From positions 1 through 6,385 of the forward strand of contig JANXUW010000119.1 in NCBI GenBank assembly GCA_025351985.1: a stretch of 6,385 nt of DNA, read 5' to 3'. A program made the translations under genes and the position numbers. Positions within the stretch are counted from its first letter, which is position 1. Each line of letters starts with the position of its first letter. The stretch comes from Pseudolysobacter sp. GTDB taxonomy: Bacteria; Pseudomonadota; Gammaproteobacteria; Xanthomonadales; Rhodanobacteraceae. Below are positions 6,256-6,385 of the stretch, piece after piece. The notes under the pieces were generated by a model. The model was not told the DNA's origin. It worked only from the letters and a program-made list of their open reading frames with translations, and did not search any database.

Positions 6256-6385
6256 ATGAGCGCCGCCACGCGCGGCGCCAGACCATCGGTCTGGACGGCG
6301 TTCGCGCAGCCGGCGGCGTGGACGATGTTCCTGTTCGGTTTCTCGTCGGGATTGCCATTCTTGCTGGTCGCCGGCACGCTGGCGT
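6256..6385 (+). CDS. ampG: AmpG-like muropeptide MFS transporter, N-terminal fragment (truncated by window)
   Basis: Forty-three complete codons run from the ATG at 6256 to the window edge. After a short polar start and AFAQPAAWTMF the peptide reads FLFGFSSGLPFLLVAGTLA (about residues 25-43), the characteristic first transmembrane segment of AmpG-family permeases. AmpG imports GlcNAc-anhydroMurNAc peptides across the inner membrane for peptidoglycan recycling and, in many gammaproteobacteria, for signalling of beta-lactamase induction. The gene follows the exonuclease by seven bases. The ATG at 6245 that overlaps the exonuclease stop is out of use: it reaches a stop after four codons. With only one membrane segment visible, another MFS member with the same signature remains possible. 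Confidence 0.75.
   Translation, partial: MSAATRGARPSVWTAFAQPAAWTMFLFGFSSGLPFLLVAGTLA

Noticed and set aside
6093..6377. 94-codon minus-strand open frame over the exonuclease end and ampG start
   Set aside because: It overlaps two supported plus-strand genes, and its translation resembles no family I know.

Overview
The window is a compact, GC-rich chromosomal segment (about 60-65% GC where I sampled it) with housekeeping genes on both strands. It has no RNA gene, insertion sequence, phage gene or CRISPR array that I can see. Protein similarity and gene order (coaBC-dut-phosphomannomutase, then pyrE divergent from an exonuclease III/Crc-type gene, then an ampG-like gene) point to a gammaproteobacterium. 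I favour Xanthomonadales/Lysobacterales, Rhodanobacteraceae-like, but the taxonomic call is inference. The layout recalls the Pseudomonas coaBC-dut-algC and pyrE-crc neighbourhoods.

Left part, plus strand: the 3' end of coaBC (coenzyme A synthesis, 2-328) overlaps dut (dUTPase, 325-807) by four bases. After an 84-base gap comes a long phosphomannomutase/phosphoglucomutase gene (892-3249). Its enzyme part, about 450 residues, is complete and carries every catalytic motif. It is preceded by about 330 residues that encode two membrane segments, a presumed periplasmic domain and a linker, so the enzyme appears to be tethered to the inner membrane.

Middle part, minus strand: an alpha/beta hydrolase gene (3259-3957) converges on the mutase gene with a nine-base gap and has visibly lower GC than its neighbours. 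Upstream of it in the same direction are an exported DUF4124 coiled-coil protein (3993-4628) and pyrE (orotate phosphoribosyltransferase, 4700-5341). The three may form one transcription unit.

Right part, plus strand: a 136-base divergent region with overlapping palindromes separates pyrE from an exonuclease III family gene (5478-6248). This gene keeps all the catalytic residues that Pseudomonas Crc has lost at the comparable locus. The window ends in the first 43 codons of an AmpG-like MFS transporter (from 6256).

Functionally, dut, pyrE and the exonuclease share nucleotide supply and DNA maintenance, while the phosphomutase and AmpG-like protein belong to cell-envelope sugar metabolism. 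Nothing amounts to a clearly new system. The most distinctive items are the membrane-tethered phosphomutase and the catalytically intact Crc-locus nuclease.
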